Below, one piece after another: positions 47,374 through 58,550 of a stretch of DNA of 64,000 nt. Position numbers and translations under genes: made by a program. This stretch comes from Piper betle (taxonomy: Eukaryota > Streptophyta > Magnoliopsida > Piperales > Piperaceae). Within the stretch, counting starts at the first letter, position 1. Each line of letters opens with the position of its first letter. Below the pieces are notes generated by a model that was not told the origin of the DNA, did no database searches, and saw nothing but the letters and a program-made list of their open reading frames with translations. Location: the NCBI GenBank assembly GCA_033002965.1, contig JAURVB010005931.1:170473-234472 (forward strand), given 5' to 3'.

Positions 47374-49251
47374 CTATACATTAAACTTCAAAATTTCGGC
47401 TCATGGACCTCAGAAGTCCAAATGGGCTTAGGTCAATTGTAATAGTTATATAACACTTAAAAGATTAGCCTATTAATATTTCAGGTCTAATTTCCCTATA
47501 ATTGACTCTAGGTAATCTTTCTAATTTTGATTTCTGATTTAGTGATTTCAGTCATTTACCCAACTGGGATAGAAATAGAAAATTTTACTGAATTAAATAC
47601 ATACCCAAATGCTCCAAAAATTGACATAAACAATATTATGATACTTAGTAAACTCTTTAATCTATTATATAATTTTTACACAAATGAATATATTTTCCAC
47701 ATATTTTTTAATTTAAATAATAGAAACAGGATTATGAACTTAGTTCATGTGTACTCCAAAATTTCGATCAAATTAACCATTAGAATGAATATTTTTTAGC
47801 CCTAAAATTTTCAAAGTTAGATTACAAAATTATTGGTTTATTAGGTAATTTTTATAGGTTTTTATGTGATCTAATTTTTAGCCAAACATTTAACTAAACA
47901 CATAACATAGACAATCAACACAGAGCACAATAGATGCACACAATGTTTCATTAATTTTGTTCAGGCCTTGGTTGAGGTAATTTTAGCATGGTAAATTTAT
48001 GATATTAAGAACACAATTATTAACATATGATCATAAGATATATTATGAAATTAAAATCATAACAAGGTGTAAAAATTGGGGAAATGGGTGAATCATGTCA
48101 CTAGAAGCTTGAAAGCTGCCACCTATAATCCAATTTTAGACCTTATCATGATCCTCCATGCCAAATCAGTCGACATGCTCAACATATAACTTATAGATCT
48201 ATATCGTGTGAAAAGAAAAAGCCTCGATCGTACAAATCGTACATTTAAAACATGAGTTATGAATTTTATGCTCAACTAGTGCAGATCTGGACACACAGAT
48301 GATACAAAAATCATAACTATTTATCTACCCATGATAATGACATGAAACTACCTCTCAAAATTCTTTAAGATGACATGGTACAAATATAATAAAAATGAAA
48401 ACAATAACATCTATATATGAAATAGCAACAAAAACAAGAATCATTAACCAAAATTAGGAAAGAACATACCTTTAACAGTTTAAGGGGAGGCCACTTGGAG
48501 TTTTTCCACTCCAAGTCCTTCAACCCTTGAAAGAAAAATATCTTGGAAGGCCAAGGAAGGATAGAGAGAGCTCAAAGAGTGGAGAAGAAGGTTGCGAGGA
48601 GTGAAAAGGTGAGGGAATGGGTGGATTTTGTAGAAGAAGGGTGGTTGGTTTGGTGATGTCATAGGTATGGGTACCATACCTAAATAAGAATGAGTTGGAT
48701 TGGTGATGTCATAAAGGTATGAGTGTCATACCTATAGAGGTATAGGTGTTATACCTATAGAGGTATGAGTGTCATACTTATAGAGGTATGGGTGTCATAC
48801 CTATAGGGGTATGGGTGCCATACCTATAGATGTATGGGTTTAGCTAAGGAAGTATGAGTTGGGTTAGTTAAAAGAGGTATGGGTTGGGTTATCTCCAAGC
48901 CCAAAAACTTAGGATTTAACTCTAAAGTGATCGGGTCCACCTCGGGAATTGCACTGCAGGTTCCAAAAAGGGTTAGGATGGTCTAAAAGGTTATCAAACA
49001 CATAAAAGACATGAGAGGGACACAGTCCTAACATCTAACTATATACGATTAAATTAAACCAAACATGAACAACAAAAAAAACTGGGTGTGCCACATCCAA
49101 AATAGGCGTACTGAGCACTAAAGGAGGCTAAGGCCGAACAACTCATACATACCTAGATACCATACATAAATAGGCGGCAAAATAGCCGATTAATCAACTC
49201 GATCTGGGTCACGACCGAACCGAAATTAAAACCATTGTGCCCTGGGTTTTA
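47374..49251 (-). repeat. Antisense LTR-like sequence
   Basis: The right end reads ccctgggttttaca, the reverse of a TGTAAAACC LTR start. The left end shares aaacttcaaaattt and agaagtccaaatgggctt with 52078-52125. It appears to be a decayed minus-strand LTR. A palindromic minisatellite lies inside, at 48716-48853. No gene was recognised. Confidence 0.45.
48716..48853. repeat. Palindromic 23-bp minisatellite
   Basis: Units start at 48716, 48739, 48762, 48785, 48808 and 48831, spacing exactly 23. Each contains ggtatg...cataccta, so every unit is itself a short inverted repeat. Confidence 0.9.
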
Positions 49252-49479
49252 CAACTCTTGTACAAACTTAACAGAAATGGATCACCCTCAAGGAGGCTTA
49301 AGACGGGAAACCTTACAGGGTTTCATCACATATGCATGCTGATTCATATTAGCATAGAGAGGCTCTTAAACTTAAGGATTCTATATAATCACCCTAGCCA
49401 CAACAGAGGCATAACCTCCCCTGCAACTATGAGTGGTGATTTTAAAAATATTGATTATCACTCTCAACTGCATGAGAGG

Positions 49480-50634
49480 TGTTAAGTGTTTAAAATATAT
49501 AATATTTACCTATGTTTTTAATATGATTTTGTACTTCCCCGGTATAAACATTATTAATTAAGTAATATTTTACTTTATTTTTTAGTTAATTAATCTTTTA
49601 TTATATATGCTTAACTTTGATGTTTTAATGCAGAAAAAGATGAATAAATTAAGCTTTGGATTTTATTGGTCATGACACTTGGCGCCACCCAATGGCTACA
49701 ATGTATGGTGTTCAATAGAGTCGAACAGTTGGAAATGTAAAGGGATATTATAATTAATTAGATTACGTCGATTTGTGAACACCCTCTTCGAATTCTTGTA
49801 TCTCCACTTCTATATAAAGGGGTGGTCATTTGTTGTTGATCATATCTCATCTCTTGGTTTCGGAGTGTAGTGAAAGTAGTAGTTTTAGTTTTTGTAATTT
49901 CTTTCTCTTTTATAATAAAAATTAGTTTCTTCTTTATAATGTTTTTTATTTTTATTATGAAGTAGTTTTATATTTCGTTCTAGAGAAGAATCGAACTTAA
50001 CATGATTTAATTGAATTTATTTCAAGCTCTTATTTTTTATTAAATCGAATTGTTTAATTGTCATGTTCTTAATGCTAAGAGTAGATTGATCACTTATTTC
50101 TTAGATCATGAGGTTTAATTAGATTTCAGGAGAAATTAATTATATTAGTCATTGATAATTCATCATACGACGAGTCTTTTGACTTGTTTGTCGTTGTGGT
50201 CGGGAGATACACAACACCGTATGCGGTTGTAAGGCAATTCTTAATGCGTTATTTTGTTGATTAATTAATTATCACCGGGAGGTAGAAGTTGAGGCAAAAT
50301 AATAGAAGCATGAAGGAGCGGGAGCCACCATGTCATATAATTATTCTAGATCGACAATCCGAAGGAATAAAAGATAAGAGTAAGATATAATGGAGATTAA
50401 ATTGATGTTAAAGGGAAATTTGACTCTAGAACGAGTTTTATAATTTTAACTCCGCTTTTTATTTAAGTTATTATTTAGATTTCGTTAAGTCAATTTTTTC
50501 TGTTTTGTTCTTAATTTTATTTTCTTTAATTAATTTATGGAAATTCATCTCTCTGTGGGAACGATACTCTAATTTATCATCATACTACTTGTTTCGACCG
50601 TGTATACTTGCATGTTATTGAAAATAGTCTAACA
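49480..50634 (+). mobile_element. Solo LTR of family B, copy 2
   Basis: This 1155-bp block begins tgttaagtgttt and ends agtctaaca, flanked by perfect AGAGG duplicates (49475-49479 and 50635-50639). A TATA-like tctatataaaggggtgg stands near 49810. The end region cttctctgtgggaacgatac-like to gtatacttgc resembles U5 of Athila/Tat-type elements; that family call is tentative. It lies inside antisense Del-like LTR sequence. Confidence 0.85.
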
Positions 50635-50639
50635 AGAGG

Positions 50640-52671
50640 CGTACCTTGGCTACAGTTTGGAGGTTCCATGCTGTGACATGAACCTTTTCTTAATACTTAG
50701 TTCAAGTGATTCATTACGTGCGGATGAATGTAGAGAATTAAACAAGGGTGATTACCTGTTCCATATACCCGACATGTGCAAGAAAAATAATTAAACATAG
50801 CATCAGTAGATGCCGGGCCATCAAACCCTAACACCTAGACTTCATATGGGTCTTATTCCCACAACTTTAGGGCTTATTCCAATAACATACTATATCTCAA
50901 TTTCATATCAACTCAGTAATTAACACAATTACAACACAAAATCCCCAGCCATGAGCCATTTGATCCATCCGCCTACCCCAGTCAAAAAGACTAAACACCT
51001 ACATATATTAGAGAAAAATGCCAGCAATCAAAGAATTGATTATTGGTCCTGTAAAGACTAGGAATATAGTATTACTAGCAAATGAGTTTGTAAACCCACA
51101 AGAAAAAGTTATAAAAACTGATAGAATTATATATGGTGGTAAGTGAAGACTGATGCAACCATATAACATACCAAAATTGCCTACAAAGCGGCATCTTACA
51201 TACATATAGATATTCATATAACACTTATGCCCTCACATCCTCTATATATCACCTGCCACGGTACCCAGGTGGCTCGGAACTAATGTGCCATAATTTCTGA
51301 AAATACGATACATTCGCAGTACCCAACAAACATTGCACTACTTAAGGGTAGAAGGGGTACTAGTGCAATCTGCATTTCTCCATACCGTTCACTCTCTTAT
51401 TCATGAAATCTATAAAAATGTGTGTGCGTATATAATAGACTTAGGGAAGAGGCATGTATTATATATTTCTGGAGCTTTAGTTCAAAAAATACAAGGGATC
51501 TCATCCTTATAATTTAATTAAACTTACGATAAAATGTAACTAAATGGCCCGACATCGGAGGGAACTAATAAAAATGCCGTCGACACTGTCCTATCGTTTA
51601 AAATGTGATTAAACGTGGCACTAAAGAACCAAACATAAGGGTGAAGCAAGAGAGTCCTATAGACCTGGATGAGTGGAGCCCTGCCTCCTAAATCGATGAG
51701 CTCAACCCATGTAACCTAACATGAGATGGAATCCAAATCATAATCAGATTACATCGGCACACAATATGAGGCAAAGCCTCCACACATGCACAACATGTAA
51801 ACTTAATTAACTTACTTCTTTTGTTTAGTTATGAGTTAAACCTCATTAGGTAGTTTAATTTAAGGTTTGGTATTACAATTCTACTTAGTGCATGATATTG
51901 TACTTAGGGCTTTGTCTTCGGATTTAACCGGATAGACCAAATGGTATTTGATTAAGTTGAAATTTGAACCCCTAGTTCTAGACACCCTAAGGATCTTTCA
52001 TAAATATTAAGATGTTGATTGAGGTTAATTAAGGTTGGATTAATTTGTTGTGAACAGTACCCTCGTCGCTCCATAGCAAACTTCAAAATTTGGCCCATGG
52101 GCCTAAGAAGTCCAAATGGGCTTGGTGATGTTATAGGCATGGGTGCCACACCTAAAGAGGTGTGTTGGGATTTAAATTTTAAAAAGAAAAAAAGGGAAAT
52201 GATTTAGGGGTTTATAACGTAAACAAATAATACAACATGGAAAAGCTTCCCAAAATAAGGCAAGTCACGGGCATGAGGGCGCTTTAGTAGTGCATTGGCA
52301 TCCTTGGTTTGAACTTAAGCATCCAATTCAAACTTTGTCTAGGTGTGAGGGCGCTGGCATAACGCCTTTCACATTCAGTCCACATTTACATCATTTTAGT
52401 TTTTTTTTTCCATCGAAAACACTCGAAACAAACATTACCATAGTACACGAAAAGTGACTCGACACATGGGACTCAACCCTAAGGTCTAACTAGACTCGAC
52501 TTGACCGAACCAAACATAAAAGGGTTGTGCACATTTTATCCAACAGGGAACCTCATACATACTTATTTACCATATATAAATACGTGGAAAAAGGCCTGAA
52601 TAAGTAACTCGATTCAGGTTCACAACCGAACCGAAACCAAAACCGTCGAGCGAAAAGCCAAGGTTTTACAA
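50640..52671 (-). repeat. Antisense Del-like LTR mosaic
   Basis: The section 51240-51560 matches, inverted, the solo LTR at about 42540-42850. The right end gccaaggttttaca is the reverse of an LTR start. With 49252-49479 it forms the target into which the family B solo LTR inserted. No coding region was found. Confidence 0.55.
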
Positions 52672-53424
52672 GCATGGATAGATGGGTTAGAGTTAAGACG
52701 GCAAGAGGACTCTATTATTATACTATTGATTTTTCTTACTTTAGTTGTTATTATATTTTTGGTCGATTTGCATGGCAATGAGATATTGGTTCGTTTCATA
52801 GGTCTTAATTGATTCTGAGCATTGGTTATTTTATATTTTATTTCATGGCTTGACTTAGAATTTGAATGTTAACTAATTCTTTGCATGTAAATTTAATTTG
52901 CATTTTTTTAACCAAAATTTTATGTCATGGGCTTACTTAAGATGTTGATAAATTAATAGAAAATTAATTTACGAGGCACTTAGTTTTATATTATAACGTT
53001 TGGCTCATGGCTCGGAATGAGCGGGTCGTTAAATATGAGTTTTGAATTTCTAATGAATAATGAAAATAAAGTTTTTAATATCTTTATTCCTGTATGTCCA
53101 AGACTTTGTTTTGATCCTATAATGGTTTAACCTAATTAACATGTTCTTAATTTTTTGCCTTGCTTAGGTTTGCTAAAAAAAGGGGGAAAATAAAAAAAGG
53201 GTGCAAGTTTGCATTATGGGTAGTACATCTTTCAAATAAACGGGGACTTCTATCTAATAATGACTATTATTTTCAACCACACATCCCCTACTTTTTTCCT
53301 TTGACATTGATTATTATCTTTTTAGTTACCTTTCAAAATCTTGATTAAACTTTCCTGTCATTAAATTTTTGTTTTACACATTTGACTCACAATCAGAAAG
53401 CATAAACATGGGGCCTAATGTACG
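52672..53424. other. AT-rich intergenic sequence
   Basis: No feature recognised. Confidence 0.4.
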
Positions 53425-54420
53425 ATCACGGTTCAACGTAAAAAGGTGTCAATACAAAATGAAATTAATTGAATCAAATAAATCTTGAATTGTTGATTTA
53501 TGAAGGAATGACCTATAATAGTTATTTTAAATATTGTGGAGCTTTAGAGAGATAACCCATATCAATCAAAATTGAAAGAATGAAGTCTTGATTTGGAAAA
53601 GGTTGGAAGCATAGGTGGAGCAATATTAAATAAGTCAAATTATTTACAAATTTATTATTTGACATAGCCAACTTTTAATTATTTAAATATTTGCCATTAG
53701 ACACAATCAACTTGATTTATTTGAGATTTTTTAATAAGTTTTCAATAAAATCTTAAATATAACTAAAAAACTTTCTAAAAGTCAAATTTGCACATAGAGA
53801 TTCCAAACATAAGAGAATATTTTTGGCATTCTTATTAATTAGCCACACCCCATGTTTTTTATAAATAGAGCCTTATATTTTTTTTTTCACTAACAAACTT
53901 AAGGCTGTCAGACCAAAAATTGGTGAACTTTGGGATAAAATTTCAATAAAGTCTATCTACCAAATAATCGATGTAGTTTTTAGGCTAGTTAAGCCAAAAA
54001 GTTAGCTTAGTCTGGCCTAGTTTGGTCTTAGTCTAGTTGAGTTTATATGTTTGCTTAGCTTGGTCCAGCCCTTTTGCTAGCCCAGTCTGGTTAAGCCCAT
54101 GTGCTTCCCTGGTACGGTCTAACCCTTTTGCTAGCGCAGTCTTGTTGAGTTCGTGTGCTCGCTCGGCTAGGTTCAACTCTTTTAATAGCCCAAACTGGTT
54201 GAATCCATGTGTTCACCCATTCGATCTATCCCCCTTACTAGCCCAATCTAGTTAAGTCCATATTCTCCCAACTTAAACTAGAGTATTTGCATTGTATAAA
54301 CTTTTAATGAGCGAGATAACAACCCCTATTTTTATTTTTTGAATTTGTGCAAAAGGTTAAATGCGTGCCACAATTTTACACAAACTTTAATCTTGACTCG
54401 TTATGAGTAATTTAACCTTG
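53425..54420 (+). repeat. LTR-like repeat R, copy 3, uninterrupted
   Basis: This copy runs through the site that holds a solo LTR in copy 2 (gagagataacccatatcaat near 53551). It has a TATA-like tttataaatagagcc near 53860 and a more diverged minisatellite at about 54020-54260. Confidence 0.7.
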
Positions 54421-54998
54421 ACTAATCTTGATTACACCAATTTAGAAAAAGAATGGTATTAATTAGTTCCATGTATTTTATAAGTACAAGCTTACTACAT
54501 GGACTTAATAATTAACAGTGTCTATGAAAAAGGTTACATGCTGGCCGTTCATGGGACAACGGCATTCCCCACGCCGGCATAACGGCCGCACTTACTTCCT
54601 GCTTTGACTATGTAGCCGCCCTGACCTGATAAATCCCAACCCACCGACCCTTATCTCCACTCCGCCTCAGAAAACCCAACTGGGGCCCATAAATACCTAA
54701 TCCTGCCCTTCTCACACTCACCCGCAGTAATCCAAGCTGGCCCGCCGCGTTCAATCCGCCCACCTCCGCCGCTCCACTTCTATTCGTACTCTCGTACGTG
54801 TCAACAATATGCACCGTCCGATCATGCTAGTGGGACCCGCATTGAGTCTGATGGGACTCGTGTCGCATTTACTTGCCGCAATCCTAGCGTCGCATGCTAC
54901 GCAGCATTCAATGGGAAGGGTATTTTAATTATTTATGGAAATAAAAAATAATAATGAAGAAATTCCTGTCGGCCAAATCCGAGACCGAGGTCCTCCAC
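54421..54998. other. Upstream region of the ERF gene
   Basis: Base composition rises to GC-rich from about 54540. No earlier exon was recognised. The open frames here are by-products of GC-rich DNA. Confidence 0.4.
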
Positions 54999-55006
54999 TA
55001 TAAATA
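54999..55006 (+). promoter_or_regulatory. TATA box of the ERF gene
   Basis: The octamer tataaata stands 55 bases before the chosen ATG at 55061, a normal plant spacing if transcription starts about 30 bases downstream. Confidence 0.65.
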
Positions 55007-55060
55007 CCCGCAACCGTGGCCGGCCATGGTTGTTCGTTGTCGGCTCCTTCTCTTCTGGTC

Positions 55061-55583
55061 ATGGCGGTCGACTCCATGCATCTCAGAAAGGACTACCCTT
55101 TCGCCGCCGGTGCAGTCCCTCCGGCGGCGGGGAAGGAGTCGCATTATCGGGGGTGAGGAAGCGGCCGTGGGGGCGGTTCGCAGCGGAGATCCGGGACCCG
55201 TGGAAGAAGACCCGCAAGTGGCTGGGGACCTTCGATACGGCGGAGGAGGCGGCGCGGGCCTACGATGAGGCTGCGCGCAGCCTCCGTGGGCCCAAGGCCA
55301 AGACCAACTTCGCCGACCCCGACCCCCGTCGTTCGGCGTCCCAGCCTTCCCCCAGCCCCCCTTCCGGATCCCTCCGCGGCCCTACTCCGCCGTCCCCTTC
55401 CGCTGCTTCCTCCCTCCCTCGGCCGCCGCGGCGCCAGCGCCAGCCACCGACTTCTCCGGGTACAGGTTCGTGGCCGTGCAGGCGGTGGTGCGGGGCGAGC
55501 AGGAGCGAGCCGCCGGCGTCGCGGCGGCAAGGGAGAAGAAGCCCTTCGCCTTCGACCTCAACCTGCCGCCGCCGTTGTTCTGA
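55061..55583 (+). CDS. AP2/ERF transcription factor with EAR repression motif (group VIII, ERF3-like)
   Basis: A small intronless gene, 523 bases from ATG to TGA. The single AP2 domain begins at HYRG and runs through [20 protein letters not shown] to [11 protein letters not shown]. The alanine and aspartate typical of the ERF subfamily (GRFAAEIRD) indicate GCC-box binding. The tail is [15 protein letters not shown], an EAR motif of DLNxxP type that recruits TOPLESS-like corepressors. This layout fits nuclear group VIII ERF repressors of ethylene and stress responses. The frame breaks twice, by one missing base each time: at the G5 run 55149-55153, inside the start of the AP2 domain, and in the C runs 55317-55327 just after it. 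With two extra bases the gene is 174 residues. Either both are base-calling errors in GC-rich runs, or the copy is dead. Start chosen for the TATA spacing and the HYRG context. Confidence 0.85.
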
Positions 55584-56256
55584 CGCCGGCTTTCGTGTTT
55601 TCGTGACGTGTTTCCTATTTTACCCCTGGGATGTAGCTCGAGTTACGATGGACCTCCGCTTTCCTACTACGTCACTTTTGTATAGTTTTTGCCATTCTAG
55701 TACATCGTAAAAAGAGGATAGCATTTGTACTCGATGACGTCATAATTAATTAATGGCCTTTCTACTTGTAATGCCATTTTGGTGATTTGGTTCGTAGACG
55801 GGGCTATTTTCGGAAATCGTGGGGTGAGGGCGGTCATTGTGGCGGGACGGGGACGGCAAGAATCGGGGAACACGTCATCGTATCCAACCGAAGCCGCGGA
55901 CGTTGAGCGGCGGCGTGTGCGCCGAGGCGTGCGAGTCGGCGTCAGAAACGAGTTTTTCGAAATGTGTTCAGGGCCGTACGTGCCGTGGGTTGTGGACTGC
56001 ACGTGTGTGCCCAGGGCTCGAGGCGTTGAGGTGTCGGCTATGGGGGCATCCCAATTTGCATCGCTTTTGTTTTTTTTCTTTCTGCTTTCCTCATGTGCCG
56101 TGATGATACCACTTTTGCCAATCAGATGTAGACAAATGCTTGTGTTTTTGAAAAAATCTATAATTAAAAGATGATATTATTAGGGTAGTAAATGGTGTAA
56201 TTTTTTTTTCAAAACTACTAAACTGGTTCAACAAATAGTTTTAATAGTTCTAATTA

Positions 56257-56301
<45 letters not shown>

Positions 56302-57998
56302 TTATCGTGCTTATAGTTCATATGCGTTATATTCTTTATTTTAAGCAGTCTAGTAAGTCCCATACCTCAAAATAAAAATATATAAGTATAAAAATAATTA
56401 ATTAAAATGCTTATAAAATTTAAATTAATTTAATGTTTTTAACTCTTTTAATTTATTTATCAAAATAATTGTAATAAAAAATAATTTTCAAATATTTTTA
56501 AACTATTGTATATTTTTAAAAATCTAAACAAACTAATATTACTTCTTGAAATAGAATTACACTTTTAATTCATTGTCATTCTTTAGTTTAAATTATTCAA
56601 TTAAATGAGCTTGGACGATACCTTTTTATTGCAGCATGATTAGTACTGTAGTTATAATCTATTGTCTTTACTTACGAATAAGCCTTATTGAGTTAGAATT
56701 AAATTCATTTTATATTTTTGATAATTACTTAATTTATGATTTTTATTTGCAAACTTTCAGTTAAATATTTTTCACTACAAAATCTTTTAATTTTTATTAC
56801 TCGTTAACGTTTACTTAAGAATAAATATACTCTATTTGGAAATATTTTTTAACATCAATACCTGCTTGATTCAATGGCTACTTATTTCTTACTACTATTT
56901 TAGAGAGATAGTAAGTACTCTGGAACCCCACCACAAGTAACAACTGAGAAGCATATTTTCTTGCTCTAATTGTTTTTGTCATCATCAAGCCGGCGTCCAT
57001 CACGAATTTTCTCTCCAAAGGCACCTTCACACGTTCCAACTTTAAATTTTGGTTTTACTTTCAAAGCAAACTTTGGTGTCGATTTTTTTGTTGTTAACAC
57101 CAAACATTCGACTGATGTTTCTGGGTATTGTTATATGCTCTTTGTTATACTCACATTATGTTATGATAGCGTGATTCGTGGGAAGTTGTCAACTTGAAAG
57201 TTATAGGATATCAGGCTGAGGAGGGGGAAGAGAAAACTTTGTTTTGTGAAGTATAGTGAGGTAGGAGAGGCGCTTTTTTGTTACACCAAGGCTTCGATGG
57301 GTGATATGAAGTGGAGAAGTGAAACCCCAAACCGTGGAGTGGTAGGCGGTGGCCGCCATTGGCGAGAAAAGGGTGAGTGTCCCGTGGGCACAACTTGCAC
57401 GATGGGAAAAGGGAGAGTGTCTCAACCCGCATGTCATACGTTAGAGTCAGACTCCAAGTCAACTAAAAATTATTTATATTAAAATTTTAACAATATAAAT
57501 AAATATTTGTATGGAATTAGTATATATTATTATTTTGACATTTGAAATTAATAATTATATAATTTACTTTACTTAAAAATCTTAATTTAATTAATCTTAT
57601 GAGAAAGATAAAATGTTATGATAACTTTTATGACTTGATTAAGGGAGTCAATTGTAAATTAATCATCATGAAGTTTGACTTGTTAAGATAAGGAGTGGAG
57701 TTAAATCGGAGAGTATTTAGAATATAAAATCAAAGAATTTTAAAACTATGCATTGTTCATAAAATAGTAAATGAAAACATGTAGGAATCCATAAGTTTCT
57801 CACAAAAAATATTCTCACTAAAATTTTCTTCAAGATTCTTTCATAAGAGTGGTGGATTTTGTGGTCGTTGATGCATGTTTTCTTGTAGTGAAAATGTAAT
57901 AACTAATTACATGGGTCTATATATAAAAGTTATACATAATTAACTGTATTACCTCTTTCAATTCTAATCCATGCATTAAAAGTTAATTTCTTCTTCAC
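55584..57998. other. Downstream of the ERF gene, no gene recognised
   Basis: The first 500 bases stay GC-rich with overlapping open frames on several strands (for example 55779-56174) that show no domain. The rest is AT-rich, with a microsatellite listed separately. A patch at 57200-57480 is open on both strands without recognisable content. Confidence 0.4.
56259..56298. repeat. (AT)20 microsatellite
   Basis: Twenty uninterrupted AT units. Confidence 0.98.
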
Positions 57999-57999
57999 A

Positions 58000-58550
58000 G
58001 CACATCCAAAACAAGTGATGGATGAGAGGGACATAGTTCGGCAGAAAGCAGTGGCCGCATTCATCATCTCCGAACGATGCGAGTTCATGGTGCAGATTCA
58101 TGTTCTCCCCTTGCCTGGGGTGAGCCGACAGGGGACAATAATCATAGTCCGTGAGAAAGACATGAACTCCCCCACCATAGCTAAGGACACCACGAAATAC
58201 ACTCGCCATCTAACCCAGTGGAATGGCGAAGCTTTTGGCGTAAGATTGAGGTTGATGAATTTGAGCTTTCAATCAGATGGCGAGAAGTGGGAACTTGGCG
58301 CCAATTGGGGTGCGATATCCGGCATGGTGCAGTACTGAGCTTGTGGGTTTTGTTTGAAGAGGATCATGAGCTCAAGTTCTTGTTCAGACTCGATGGGTAT
58401 GTGCCCTGGAATGGGATTTTGCCGTCTCTAGTCCAGACACTGCAGCAGGCTACTTGTCAAGGTGTTGCTGCTTGTCGAGGTGATGACGAAGAGGAGAAGA
58501 AGTTGAAGGAGAAGAAAGGCCGGCTGACTAAGCGGTGCGCCCTCATTTAG
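58000..58550 (+). CDS. Possible coding exon, product unknown, one frameshift
   Basis: A good acceptor (ttcttcttcacag) ends at 57999. From about 58015 one frame is open to 58338 (MDERDIVRQKAVAAFIISER...). From 58185 a second frame is open to 58550 and ends in a basic tail KKGRLTKRCALI before TAG. The two frames overlap and differ by one base, as in the other genes of this window, so a single protein of about 178 residues is conceivable. Composition is richer in GC than the flanks. I recognise no domain. The last four residues CALI fit a CaaX prenylation box, which may be chance. It may equally be a decayed fragment. Confidence 0.3.

Noticed and set aside
46183..50634. A full LTR retrotransposon using the two family B LTRs
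   Set aside because: The right copy has its own perfect target duplication, and the sequence between is antisense LTR-like material without coding domains.
55144..55530. Antisense open frame of 128 residues
   Set aside because: It is the shadow of the GC-rich ERF gene on the other strand.
55265..55606. Alternative plus-strand frame over the ERF tail
   Set aside because: The frame ending [10 protein letters not shown] is the meaningful one. This frame is arginine/proline filler.
55697..56174. Open frames of 88-131 residues on both strands after the ERF gene
   Set aside because: No domain, three overlapping frames, and the expected 3' flank of the ERF gene.
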